Positions 1 through 12,430 of a DNA stretch of 64,000 nucleotides are shown here, piece by piece. The translations under genes and the position numbers were made by a program. The notes beneath the pieces are model-generated. The model worked only from the letters and a program-made list of their open reading frames with translations, was not told where the DNA came from and ran no database searches. This DNA is from Gymnorhina tibicen (taxonomy: Eukaryota > Chordata > Aves > Passeriformes > Artamidae), in contig VXAZ01000953.1 of the NCBI GenBank assembly GCA_013399875.1, positions 1,171,336 through 1,235,335 on the forward strand. Direction: 5' to 3'. How positions within the stretch are numbered: position 1 is the stretch's first letter; each line of letters starts with the position of its first letter.

Positions 1-1869
1 GATTATACAACTCTGAAAAGTGAAATTTCTGAGCCTTTTTTAGACACAGAAACACCATAATTAAGACACATATTACTGTATGTTGGAACGCTCTGAGATA
101 GGGATGAGAATGGCCTTCACTTCAGGAAATGTCATTTTGTACCCATGACAATACATATTCATCTGAAAAACAAAACTTTCTGATTGAAGTTCCTTTAAAC
201 TCCTTCTCAGCTTGCTGACAGATCTATCCTTTCTCTTTGCATCCATGTCAGCTCTAAGGGAAGTAAGGGCTGGCAATTAGTAGAGAGAAATTTTCAAGGA
301 TTCATTTACCTGGCAAATTCATACCCTTATCTGCCTGTGGAAGGTCCACCAGTAGATTGCAATTTTTTTCCAACAAAGCCTATTTTTTCCATCTACCTTG
401 GGCAATGCACAAGGTAGATGAAAGCACAATCTGCGTCAAGTACTTGACATTTGGAGCAGGGGTGCATAGGTGGCATCAAGCAGTGCAATACATCACGTCA
501 CACAACTGATGTACAGCATTGTTTTTGCATCCTGACAGCATTAATGTTAAACCTTGAGCCCTCAAACCACGTACTCAAGCCCATGCTTAAATTCAAATGT
601 GTGAATGCAATGCGACTCAAGAATATAATTAAAATTCAACCTTTACTTCAGGACCCATTTAACAGAAATAGACTTATGTATGTGTTTAAATGGTCTGCTT
701 TGTAAAGACAGCTGAAGAAAGAATTGAGAAGAAGAGATGAAAACATCATTGTGAACTGGATATACTCAAGATTAGAGAGGAAGAAAAATGTTACTATGAA
801 ATTATAAAAGATGGTGACTTCTTTTAGAAGACAAAAAGCATTTTTGATGCAATTCTAGATTTCCTGGTACTCTGTAGCTTCCTGGTTAGGGATGCAGTTT
901 GATTTTCTCTCATTATTTTTGCTTAAGCTAGTCCATCACCACTTGGAGAAGGTCAAGCCAACTCCTGGGCTGATTCCTTTACCTGCACAAGGGAGGTGAG
1001 AAGCATGTGCAAAAAACCATCTCTCACAGCACTTACCACTTACAGGGAGAGTACATAAGCGAGCTGATAGTTCCCTACCTTAAAGTGTACGAACACGTGA
1101 TTTTTCAAGCCTGCCTGCTTGAATGTTTGTGCAAAGCAAACACAGAAAGGGTGTGACTGCAGCTGGAGCAAACTCATTTAGAAAAGTAAGCGAATACTCC
1201 TGGACTTTTTGCCTGCGCGTGCATTAATGTCCACACAGTTGTTCTTTTATTAGGTATAAGTGGCCTTTCTAGTTGACACTGAGAAACAGAGCATCAGTCT
1301 CATCCCAAGGAAATAAGCACATCTGCCAGCTTCCCTCATCTGTCAATACGCCCATGCACGGGGTAGGAGCAGGGGTGAATCAGAAGGACTGAGCGGGACC
1401 AACAATAGGGCTTGCATCAAAGGTAGTACTTCCCCGTCTCTCTGAAATGCAGACATTTTACAAGCCTTTCTCCCTGAAGGAATTAGGATTAGACTTCAAA
1501 GCCGCAGAACAAAACAGAGTCGTACAGGCACACAATTATTGGACTAAGTCCATGGACAATGATACCAAGGGGTTTAACGTTCATGAGATCTTTTCAGGCT
1601 ATTGTAGTATCCTTTCTGTTCTGAGAGCTCTCTTGCCAGAGAAAGCCTCCAAGCCCTCTGGTAGCCGCTGTATTCGCGGGCATGGCAGCACCATGTGTCC
1701 CCAGCCTCACCGGTGGTATCGTATTCCCACTAGAAAGATTCAGTACACATCTTTCATGTTTCTTAATAAAGGAAAGGATTACAAGGTACTAAGAGTATCA
1801 GACTTAACCCCACCAGTTCCTCTTTCACCCCAATTCTCTTCTTCCAAGCTACTCATTACATCAACTCTA
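1..1869. other. Unique non-coding sequence, no gene seen
   Basis: AT-rich single-copy-looking sequence. The longest open frame (1447-1875, +, 142 codons) shows no domain, signal peptide or compositional bias that I recognise, and it runs into the simple, T-rich array that follows. I see no splice-bounded exon, RNA gene or transposon. Confidence 0.75.
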
Positions 1870-2260
1870 AATTAATTTATCTTGGGTAAACAGCACAGAA
1901 ATATTATAAACAGAATAACTTCAACTTGCAACACTTTTTTTTTTCTTTTACATTCTTTACAAATAGAAGTGGAAAAAAATAATATATGTACATAACAGCA
2001 AATGTTCTCTCACTAGTTTTCTTTTTTTCTGTTTTTTAAACTGTTTTTATCTTATATAAACAGTGATGATGGAACTATAAACACCATTATTCCACCTCCA
2101 TGTTAATACTCTTATTATCTTGCATAAACAGAAGTGAACGAATATGTACATGACACCAATCAATCCTTAGGAAAAAAAAAAAAAGGAGAGAGAAGTTTTT
2201 ATCTTTTATAAACAGCGGAGGAAGAACTTAATGAATTCAAAATGTAGTTTTCCTGTTTAT
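1870..2260. repeat. Degenerate tandem array, unit about 70-95 bp, about 5 copies
   Basis: A core resembling TTTTATCTTnnATAAACAG recurs with its AAACAG/AAATAG anchor at about 1888, 1961, 2058, 2126 and 2210. Spacings are 73, 97, 68 and 84 bp. The second and fourth units also share AGAAGTG followed by ATATGTACAT and AACA/GACA-C-AAT. Unit length varies with inserted T- and A-runs (for example A13 at 2172-2184). This is an old, strongly diverged minisatellite-like array, not a family I can name. Confidence 0.55.
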
Positions 2261-5200
2261 ATTATTATGATCCGAAAGTAGAAACCAAATGATGTATATT
2301 CAACATCGTGCAAGCAGCCAGTTATGAAATACTTTCTGCTGACTTCAAGAGTAAACGCAGCACCAGTGAAATCTGCAGGTCTGAGGGGTATGAAAACTGG
2401 TGGTCTGCCTTGAACCACGGAGCAGGGAATGCGCTGTCTTCTCCTATGATACTTTTCCAAAGTTCTTCAGCCCCTTCCTTGAAGGGCCACCCAAGATAAA
2501 ACAGGATAGCTCAGTCTCTATGATGAACCCTTAGTACTCAGCCTTTCTGGTGAGATTGCCAGATATAGGGAGGTAATTAATACAGATGGGTTTTGTGTAA
2601 TGTGGACACCTGCCACTAGAAACTGGGCTCAAACCCCTAAGTCATTTCACAGAGGCCACCCAACAGCTGTTCGACAGTAATGACTTTGGGGCATGATTGA
2701 CCTAGGTCAGATTTAAACATGTAACTTCAAGCTGATAGGCTCCATATGTCAGTACTAATCTCCATAACCACCCACGCCTTCTGCTTTCTTATTTTTGTGT
2801 GTGCTTTTTTCTGGCTGATCTTCTAAAGCCCATCTCAGAGGCTGAAAGATCCTTCCCTCTACCTCATACATCAGCCTTAACCAGGATCAAGTGTAGTTGC
2901 AATTTTTTCCCCTTTACCATAGTTTTTTACAGTGGATCCTCCCTTCCTTTGCTTTAGTCATGCAGAGTGTACCTCTTTCTCATCCTAAACTGTCAGCAAT
3001 GGCAGCTGTGTTTCCCACAAAGGATGAGTAGAGGAGATTTTTTTTTCCATTTTCAAAAAAGGGGCTGCTCTTCAGGTTGATGATGCTCTTCTCTGCTTTT
3101 ATCCTTTGCAAAAGCAAGATGCATTTTGTTTCAGCCAGTCTGGGCATAAACACAAGCTGGGGTCTCCTACATATCTGGGTGCAACTGGCAGACCAGGTGG
3201 TCAGCCTTGCGTTTCTTTCAAAAGCATTTACTCTGAGGTTCCAAGACTGAACACAACTTTAACTTGTATCCTGCTTTCCCATCCCTAGCAAAGTTGGGAT
3301 CTGTGCACAGGAAGGGAAGATCACTTGAAAAATTAGAAGCCAAGTCCATTGTACAGATTTTAACAGGATGCATGGTTTGAACCACCTGCTAAAGGGCAAA
3401 AATCTCTTCTATGGGTTACTGTATGTACTAAGAAGATCACACAGGAAAATGTTTGTAAAAAAGTTCAGAAAATTCCGGATATTTGGGCCAATCAGGGAAT
3501 GCAGTTCCCCCCTGTTCTAGGAACTAGAAGAAAGAGTTTTGCTTGGCAGCAATCTGCTTTGCTGCACCTCAGACTGTGAAAAACTTTCCTTAAAATTATA
3601 ATTGCTCAGATAATTGTGATGCACTGATCATGAATATAGAAACAGTGTTGTCCCACCTTGTTTCCCTCCTTTGTTTTCCTTGTATTCCACTTATTTTCTA
3701 TATTTATACATACTCTGAGACCCAGTTAGTGACCCTTCTGTTTGTTATTAGACAAGAGCCCTGAGATCCACAGCTCTGGTCAGCAGGATCTGTCTGAATT
3801 TTCCCTCCTCACAGGCATGTTAAGTTTACATTTTGCAGCCTCTATCTAAAAAGGCTTTTTCAAGCACCAAATTAAACACACAGGGAGAAGTAAGGCCTTT
3901 CAGAGGAGGGTAGCCAGAAATAGAAGGAAAAAAACATATTTCACCATTTGTTTTGAAAACACCAAAAATGATTAAAACATATTATAAATGAAACCAAACT
4001 AAGAAAAAAAAATCTTACCATATGAACAAATTCCCTGCCAAGTTCCATTTTTAAATCAAAGCCATTTTAGGCTCATATGTCGAAGAAGAGAGTCTTAAAC
4101 TAGCAAACTTATGTAATGGATTTTAAAAATCTGCACAGACGTGCTTAACTGAAATTGCCAAATCTGTTCGGACTACATGAGGAGAGAGGAGGAGGAAAGA
4201 GAAGGACGTAAAAAGGTTTGGGATTCATCTGTGCAACTGCCCCCAAGTTGAGACTCCCTTTGAAGTTGGTTCCAGCTTTCAAGGAGCCAAGAATGATGAC
4301 TCACTCTAATTCAGTTTCTCCCCCTTCCCCCTTTCAGTAGACCTCAAAATCTGGGACAAATACAAACGGGCTTCCTTACCCATAGTAAAAATTACTAACT
4401 TGCATGTAGATAGTAAAGGGAGAGAAAAGGGAAAGAAGTGAGTCAGTAAGAAGTAAAATACAAATCCACAAAGACTCTCAAACAAGAAGTAATAAAGGTT
4501 AGGGAGCTTTTGGGGCTGGCAGAAAAATGTGGACTGTAAACCAGGACAGGGATGAATTGAGTGGTAAGCAAAACAGTGTTAAGTAGCATGAACAGAAAAA
4601 TGGGAATGACAATTAAATACTTGTATATCTAATCCATCTTTTGAATGGTTCTTTTCACGTAAGAAATACCAGGTTTTGCTTTAATGAAGAGCCTATCATT
4701 GCATTCTTCTAGGCAAGTATAAGAAAATATAAATGGTAAGAGAAAGGATTACTCAGCCTCTTGTGTAGCAACTGAAAAGGCAAAACTGGAGCTCTCATCC
4801 TGTCAAGCAAGGACTCCCTGCTTCAAGCACTAAACATCTTCTTTCCCCCTGGAAACCATCCTGATACTCCAACCCCATGCAACAACACTTACACAGCTTC
4901 TATGACCTTCCCTCTGTGAAGAATCGAGATGTGAAACCTGCCTTGTACCTGTCCCTTTGAAATTCTCCAAAGGTGAAGTGGAACACCCTCTGACCTACTC
5001 CGAGGTGCACCTGCTTCTCTCTTCATGCCAAATTTTGGGTGGCCAGGAAGGCCTGCTTACCCTCTCTTGGACTGTCCAAGTGACCTTCCAAGTCTTCCTA
5101 AGAGTCATTTGCATTCCTTCATCTGACATCTGCCAAGGTCAACTACTAGCAGGCCTCTTTCTTTCCCCTCCAACAGATTCTGCAACCAAATTTTGTTCCT

Positions 5201-6254
5201 TTAGAATTTCAGCGTTAGCAATAACAACAAAATTACATCTGCATCGCATGACTGCGTAGCCTTGCTTCCCTGGCACGTTTCCGCACTCGCTTTCCAGTGT
5301 TCAGACAAGACTGTGTCTGGATCCAGGTTTGAAAAGCCCTTCAAAGCCCACAGCTCGTGAGGTGGTTCAGGGGCAGTGTCCTGATTTAAGCCTCTCTCTG
5401 TACTAATCTGACAACAATGCTGTGAAGACCAAAGGGTAAAGAGTTATAATTGCTTAGTATCATAATCATAGGAGAGCAAAGGGGGTTCTGCTGCTTTTTA
5501 AAAATTAAAAATGTGTTCAAGTTCAAGAATGCTTCTCTGTTAAATTTACACAGAAAAATAATCTCAGCTCATAATGATGAACAATGACTTAACAGGAAAA
5601 ATAAATCACAGCCAGAAGGCAAGTCCCAGGATTGTGCAGTCACTAGAAGATATAAAATATATGAAAAGTTACAATAGGGCCACAATAAAATATCCACATT
5701 TGGTGGCCTAAATCACTCTCTCTGTTAACTCCTGTACAACCCAGACATCTGCAGATGTTTCTTCCAGTCACACTTCTGCAACCACAAGGCCTAAGAAACA
5801 CACAGTCAGTGATGCATTCTCTACTCCACCGCCTTCCGCGAAGAGCATGGGTGTAACCTAGGGAGAATTGACCCGACTGGGGCGAGGGAGTTCAGAAATC
5901 ACCTCAGGAATTTCTCATTACAATGGGATTTGCAGACTGTTTATACAGGCACATACAGCACTCTTCTTTAGATTCTTTGTTTGGATTAAGGTCCCTTCAT
6001 TTGAGGCACTGAAGATCCGGGTTCCAGGGAGCCTGTCTCTCCCAACGGCCCAGAACCACTGCCTTGTGCTGCCAAGCGCATGCAAAGGGCACGATGTTTT
6101 AGGTCTCATTTCCCCAAAAGAAAAGGCTGTATCAACAGTTTTTTGGATGGTCCTAACAGTACGTGGCCATCAGCTCAGACTGAGGAAGGTCTAATTTGAG
6201 CTTAAGTATTGCTTTGCACCCATGGCTTTAACCTAGCAATTAGCAACTGATATT
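2261..6254. other. Unique non-coding sequence, no gene seen
   Basis: No convincing coding region. Frames of 60-108 codons (for example 4957-5259 + and 5868-6194 +) are isolated and unrecognisable. A B-box-like patch near 2628-2760 was considered as an old tRNA-derived repeat but is too decayed to call. A few CpGs cluster near 5828-5885 without forming an island. Confidence 0.7.
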
Positions 6255-6309
6255 AAGGTTGGACTTGATGATCTTGGAGGTCTTTTCCAACCTTAATGAT
6301 CTTGTGATA
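6255..6309 (+). mobile_element. CR1 LINE, 3' terminal fragment
   Basis: The stretch carries the CR1 3' end: GGTTGGACTTGATGATC, then GGAGGTC, TTCCAACCTT and an ATGATCTTGTGAT end. The arms AAGGTTGGA and TCCAACCTT form the hairpin typical of this family's 3' tail. Only about 55 bp are recognisable, which fits the strong 5' truncation usual for CR1. It could also be the tail of a decayed CR1-mobilised SINE, since such SINEs share this end. The orientation puts the 3' end to the right. Confidence 0.9.
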
Positions 6310-9300
6310 TACCTTCATCATCATCCCTAAAGGGAGGAGTTGTACCAGGTGAGTCTGGCCACCAATCCTGACCAAACCTTTAAAACAGACTGGGAAAGTG
6401 GCAATGAAACAAAATACCCATGCTAAATCAACCTGTTCTCACGGTCCTCCCACAGCAGGAAACACATGCTTTGGTAAGTTGTTATTTACTTCCCTAACCT
6501 TTAAACACTGTGCATCAGATTAAGCACCCCTGGGATTTGTTCAATACCAAAAGAAGACGGACATTTGAGCTATACTATACAGCAAAACATCAGCAGGACA
6601 GGAGATGGAAATACGTCCGTGTTTACACTTCCAGATGTATAGTTGTATGAAACCTTCTGTGTTGTGCAGGTAGAGGATGGCTTTTGTTTAAAAGGTCTAA
6701 GATGACTGATTCTAGAAGGTCCTAATGCTCTTGGTTTTTACTAGCTTCCAAGAAAGTTGTGAGTGCTCAGCACCCCATCATAACGATATGGAAAGAGTCC
6801 TGCATATTCAGATCTTCAAAATTTTAAATTCTAGTAAAAAAAACCCCCGAAACTGACACTTTTGTTTAATAAATGAAATAATAACAATAAACTGAAAGTA
6901 CAACTGCCCCAGCTTCAGTTCGCCTTTTCTGCATGTGCAGAAGTGTCTTTCTGGTAGAAGACCAAGGCTGTGCTAGGAAAATGAGTAATTTCCAGCTGGG
7001 GCAATGTAAAAATAAAAAAAAATATAATTTGATCAAAGGAGTGATATCTTTTCCTATCTCATATCGGTATTTGCTGCCACATATGGGAAAGCTGTGACTC
7101 AAATCTGCAAATGCTTCTGAAAACATGATTGCTTGCAATAGAATGTGCAAGCGCTTACTTACAACCACCTCTTTAAACAGAAGTAGAGAAGGAAGGATGG
7201 TCTAGGGGCTAGTGAGGCTTTGCAGAATTATCACAAAATTCCACCAGCCCCATGGTGAATAGCTACTTGAGAGCAGTTAGCCTACCACAGCTATCTGACA
7301 CTGCTGGCCTGATAGGTCAGTGATGAGCAACAGTGGAAAGAGAAGATCTTTTAAGCCCTCCATCCTGCCAACAACCTGCCAAACCCCACACTCCCCACAT
7401 TTCTGCACCCTAGAGAAAACCAAGATTATGCAAGACCTGTTCAGAACAAACTGCTAAGAAACAAGAACACCTGGGCAGTATTCTCTGAAATCAGGGTGAC
7501 TCATAGTGAATCCCAGGGCGAGTAAGTTTGTGCGAACACTTCTGACCAGCTGGAGGAGAACTTGGTTTTCCACAGGGCTAAAAAAGCATGCAAAAATATA
7601 GCAGGAGACAATTAAAATGCATCGCCACACCACAGCGATGCTGTGTTCTTTTAATGGGCCCATTCCTTCAACAGATGCTTGAGCAGTGGGCTGCAGCTTG
7701 CTATAGCTGCACCCACAGAAAATGGACATGTGCATTGTTCAGTTTTTGGAAAGTACTCTGTGCCCTTTTAGAGTCGCGGTATAAATGCAAGCCATACCTG
7801 ATCCCAACTCCCAGGAATAATTAAGAGCCAGTGCCAACATCTATTCCAATTCTGATTTACAGCTCTTGTCAGTATAAATACAACTGTCCTTTTCTGCCAC
7901 GGGAAAGGGTGAACTGCCTTACAAAAAAATGCAAACCAGCCTGATCTTTTACCCAGAACACTGCTGAGTAACTAATCCTTTAACCATGCCAGTTTGGGAG
8001 GGAACAACAAAGGCAACAGGCATTTTCTTCTGGGAAGTGTTGCATATTTGGATGCTGAATCTTCTTCAAACTTTAAAAATGCTGATGGAATTTCTGAGCT
8101 CTTTATTACTAAATACATACAGTGAACTTCTGAAGACTTTGTTTAGACATACAATGCATTTTGCTAGGCCTACGACACTAAGTGACAAAAAATATCCTGT
8201 TCAGCACAGTTCTTAAGTAATGTATAGTCCAGTTTTGAAAATTTAAATATTCAAAGGAATTCCTACCATTTTGGATACTTAGCTAAACAACTTCCTGAAT
8301 TTAAGCCGTAAGTACTCAGACAAAGGTGACATGGACAGAAAACTGATGAAGAGACTGCAGCTATCTTCAGAAAAGCTGGTCCCATCAGTCAGCTTTGCCT
8401 TGGATTTCAAGAAGCCAATATTAAATGTGGGATTTCATTCTCTGCTTTGATATCCACTCCATCGTATGATTTAGTAATTTTCTGCCTCAGTTTTCCCTTG
8501 GCACTAGGTAATAAATTCAGCTGTAAAATAAACTGTTGTTTTAAAATGACAATACTTAACTGCCACAAGAAAAAGACCTGGATCCCTACAACACAGTTCA
8601 AAGAGGGGAGAAGACCCAAGTTCCATCAGCCCTAAGACAGTCAGTATCTGAGATAGTGAGAGCCTTAGCATAAAGGTTCTGCCTCGAGTGAGCTTTCTTA
8701 GAACTTCTGTTCATATTTCTGAGAACCAGGAATCCTTTGGAAAAGGAAAACCAGATCAATATAGAAAAGAAGGGCTCTAAAGGGAGCTTAAAGAAATCTT
8801 GTTTGCTGCAGCCCTCCTGCTGACCATTGAAGTTTAAATGTTTCCAGCCAAACCTTTAAAAATACTTATACATTGTGGATGTCCTCAGGGCCTTTTGTCC
8901 TTTTTCTATCTAATAGCAAGACAGATATACTGCATTAGGTACAGAACACCAGATCAGCATTCTTTCTGAGCAGATGGAGCACAGATGGAGGATGCACCTG
9001 ACCTCAATGCTAGAGCAAAAAGAATTGGTATGACTTAGAATCAGTCCCAGGCACTGGGATGTCAAATGTTGCTGCCACCTATCCACCACTGCTACAATGC
9101 TGCCTGAAATGCTCATGAAATAGATTTTGAAGTGCTATGGCTCAAAACTCAAGGTAATAAAACAAATCATAAGTGGTGACGGTTTTCTTGAAAATGTTTG
9201 GTAATAAACTGGTACAGTTCAGGGGTTGTTGCTTCAAAAGAATGTCAGATGTTTGTAGAGTTCGGATAGAGCTTGGGCAGCTTGGGCAGGTAAGTTTGCT

Positions 9301-10440
9301 TACCACACCAGGGCAAGCTGTCTGCATTCATGAGTCAAAATATACTTGGCTTTTCTGCCCACCAGAAGTGAATCTCTCCCCATTTAACCCTAGTGCCATA
9401 TCAAAAACTGTGCAGCCAGAGAAATCTGGGATTTCTCACCCCTCTTCCCTCCCCCTCTCCCCCACAAATGGCCCAGACTCTGGGCTCATTCTCTTCACCT
9501 TTTTAGGTACTTGTATAGCCCACACTTCTCCATTTTTGCAACATTACTTTTAAAGTACCCTTTATAAATTAGAGAGATGTATGTACAGGTGGGAAATCGT
9601 GGCACAGAAAAACTAAAGCTGAGGTTTGCATGGTATTTTGATTCGTATTTCCTAGGAATTCAAACCAACTTTATCATCCACTTCATCTGCTACAAAGAGT
9701 GGAAGCTCAATTACCCGAATATCATGCAAAACCACCAATAAGTATCTGGCCAGTAAAAGGTTCAGATTACGTAGGCATTTCTCATTGGAATAAACAAGTT
9801 ATAAAGGACACAACCCAACTTGAGATAAATGGAAATTAGTCTGTATCCTAAACCAAAACAAAAATTACTGAACTTGAAGCTTTCAGCGGTGCTTGGACTC
9901 CAATCTGCTTATTCTGAAGTGCAAGCACAGGCCTCAGTGTCATTTCCACTATCACTTTCTTGTTTTCCTCTCTCTGTACCACATACCATACGATGGAACA
10001 TATCATGAAACTGAGTATCATCTGGGTGCATACAACTAGGACGGCTTGAGATTTTTCCAATAGAACATATGGCCATTGGAAGACGCCGATTTATCAAAAG
10101 TGAAGCACTGAAAATACAACAATTTCAACGAAATTGTGTTTAGGGAAAAAAACTGAATGATCTGCTACAATCAAGTCAATATTTCATCTCAATGTTGCAC
10201 CTTCTAGAGGGTTTTTTATTCATGTGGAATTGCACAATAGAAATTAAAAATAAAAGTCGAAGTCAGAACAAATGTAGTGAGTTTTTAATGGACTATCAAT
10301 TAATTTTTTGGAGCAAAACCAGGGGCACTTATGCCAGAAAAGGAAGAAAACACACACCAACCCTCCCTCCCCCTGAACCAACCCACAGAATCCTACAGTG
10401 CTCTGAAAACCTGAAAATGAATTCTCTCTGTTCACCTCTC
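6310..10440. other. Unique non-coding sequence, no gene seen
   Basis: Mixed-composition sequence without exons or transposons that I can identify. The longest frame (9173-9553, +, 126 codons) overlaps an antisense frame (9142-9327), includes the polypyrimidine stretch at about 9440-9470, and has no recognisable domain. A match to the conserved 3' part of MIR at 8480-8495 is too short to call. Confidence 0.7.
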
Positions 10441-10449
10441 ATTCTGTGC

Positions 10450-10640
10450 CCATGCTAAAAGAAATAAAAATCAGTTCAGCTTTGTTATGCAAATGAGAGC
10501 GGGATACTTGGAGATAGCTCTGTATTTCCTACACGCCACGGAGCTGCAATGTTTCAGACCATCTTGTGAGTGGCAAGTGGAGGAAATAACAGTGAGGAAA
10601 TACTGTGGCTTCCAGGATCTCCTGCCCAAATGCTACACAT
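10450..10640. promoter_or_regulatory. Candidate conserved non-coding element with octamer site
   Basis: The block contains a perfect POU-family octamer, ATGCAAAT, at about 10487, within non-repetitive sequence that has no coding potential. An octamer match alone is weak evidence. The call rests on general CNE-like texture (no simple repeats, no open frame, dense homeodomain/POU words) and is inference. Confidence 0.25.
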
Positions 10641-11565
10641 ATAAACTTTAGCACCATCAGTGAAGTCTACTGAAATCCTAGGGCTACAATGATTTCTGCA
10701 GTGGCATCAGCATGTCTGTGGGCTGGGACAACCTTGCAGGAGGTGGTAAATGGGCTGAGGTTGCCCAGTCCCTCTGAATTTTTGCCTGACACTACAAGAT
10801 TGGGTCTGCAAAAAAGTCTTGTCTGAAGCACATAATCAGAGGATGAGACTGTGCCTCCTAATGCAGGCTGTGGAGTGCTGCTGTGGGTCAGGGCCAGCTT
10901 TCCAGGGTCTGTGCTTCCCAAAATAGCGCTACTGGGCCCATGGCTCTATGCAGAGTTAACACAAGGATCAAGGTAAGTGTTTCCAAGCATGGAAGCACAG
11001 CAGATCCCACACAGCAATATAACCTGAGGTTAAACTCCCCTAACTAACTCTCAAATCTCCGTCCTGATAATGTGCTAAGCCTCCAGCCCTGCATTTGTCT
11101 AAGCAGTATGGCTCTCAGAGAAGAAACATTACGTTCTGCTCTGACTCCGTGGGGGGCAGAACCACCATTCCCACAGCAATCAGAAAATGAGAGACATACG
11201 AGGACATAGTTCAGGCCTGAGAAAACTTTACCCTAATTGCTGATTACTAAAGTACCATAATGTGCTAGAGAAGAAAGGATTCCTGAGAACATCAGGACAG
11301 GACATTAGCAGATTAATATTAATCTCTAGAGTTCCAGATTCATTTCCTGTCCATGCTAATGTCCTTTTGATTACTGCAGAAAACAATCACACAAAAAAGT
11401 TCAATTACAAACATGAGAAGAGACTTAAAATATTAACATTTTTGAAGCTTTCAACCAAATATGTATAATTAAATGAAAACCTAGGCTAATGCAATGCTAA
11501 AGTTGAGATTTTAATTGTGCAAAGGTCATGGAGTTTAGCATCAAAGTTGATCAGTGCATTTAATC
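10641..11565. other. Unique non-coding sequence, no gene seen
   Basis: A minus-strand frame at 10667-10921 (84 codons) and a plus-strand frame at 11262-11468 (68 codons) are the only notable frames. Neither resembles a known protein, and no splice context supports them. Confidence 0.7.
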
Positions 11566-11568
11566 ATA

Positions 11569-11630
11569 CTGGGCCAAATTCTGCTCTCAGTTACATTGGC
11601 ATAAACTTAGGATATCTTTACTTTAGTAAG
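11569..11630 (+). mobile_element. Ancient palindromic DNA-transposon-like (MITE) fragment
   Basis: The words GGGCCAAATTCTGCTCTCAG and then TTACATTGGCATAAACTTAG match the arm of an old palindromic repeat that I recall as widespread in turtles, crocodilians and birds (arm reading GGGCCAAATTCTGCTCTCAG-TTACAC-GGTGTAAAT). Only one arm of about 50-60 bp survives and the mirrored arm is absent. The element name and class are from memory and uncertain, but the resemblance of the sequence is strong. Confidence 0.55.
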
Positions 11631-12255
11631 TAAAGATTGTTATATTGTCATGCTACAGCAATGTGCATAAATGTTAGAACTTCCTCACAACGTCTGCAAC
11701 ACACAAAGCACACCTGTGTACTAAAAGGCACACTGTAGACACGAGACAAAGCATAGCTGAATTTAATTACATTGTCTATGTAGAAGTTCAATAAAAAAGA
11801 CAAAAAAAAGCACTGCCTTTTCAATTGCACAAGACTTTATCACTTGTCAAATTATTGCACATTGTCCAGGACAGCATGATGAAAAATTGTATCCCATGCC
11901 TGCAAGACAGCAGAAGTATATTCACTGTACTGTTGCACAAGCAATATCTGAATCCTCACACTGAGTTAGCATCATTGCACAACTAAGGACCTATATTCAA
12001 AAGACGGCCTCATTTTGTCTATCTAACCTTCCACTGTGTAGTCAGACTTGCATATGTGGTGCCAGCTATCCACCAGAATCACAAGGGACTGAGCTGTTGT
12101 TTTCCTGCAGAGAACAATGTGCTGAACTCCAAAAGCTTTTTTAGCTTTTTCACCCATACTGACCACTGTTTGTGAGCTCAGTGCAGCAAACAAGTGTGCT
12201 TGCCTGCACAAAACTGCATGTGAACAAACCTTGCTTGAAGCCCGTCTAAAAATCT
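11631..12255. other. Unique non-coding sequence, no gene seen
   Basis: AT-rich sequence. The minus-strand frames at 11648-11830 and 12023-12211 (60-62 codons) are unrecognisable. No repeat or RNA structure was identified. Confidence 0.7.
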
Positions 12256-12259
12256 GGTA

Positions 12260-12430
12260 TAAAATGTCCCCATTCTCTTTTAAAAGACAACATAATTTAA
12301 AACAGGAGAAAACAGAATAATAATGTACTTTATTGGAATAAGTAGGTCATCAAAAAATAAATGCGCCTACATTTATTGGAACGTCTAGTCCTCATAAATG
12401 GCTTAATGGATTTTTTTCAACCTTACTGAA
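12260..12430. promoter_or_regulatory. Candidate conserved non-coding element
   Basis: An AT-rich non-repetitive block, with words such as TTTATTGGAATAAGTAGG and AATAAATGCGCCTACATTTA, that looks constrained rather than drifted: mixed words, no low-complexity runs, no CpG decay pattern, no open frame. Two ATTTATTGGA/CTTTATTGGA words about 45 bp apart (near 12326 and 12371) contain inverted CCAAT sequences. Conservation was not measured. Confidence 0.3.

Noticed and set aside
1447..1875. 142-codon plus-strand open frame
   Set aside because: No recognisable domain, no splice or promoter context, ends in the AT-rich array; length is within chance for 64 kb.
2628..2760. Old tRNA-derived repeat (GGGCTCAAACCCC, CAGATTTAAACATGTAAC words)
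   Set aside because: Only isolated B-box-like words remain; no collinear match to a family I can name.
8470..8510. MIR-like word CTGCCTCAGTTTTCCC
   Set aside because: A single short word with no collinear flanking match.
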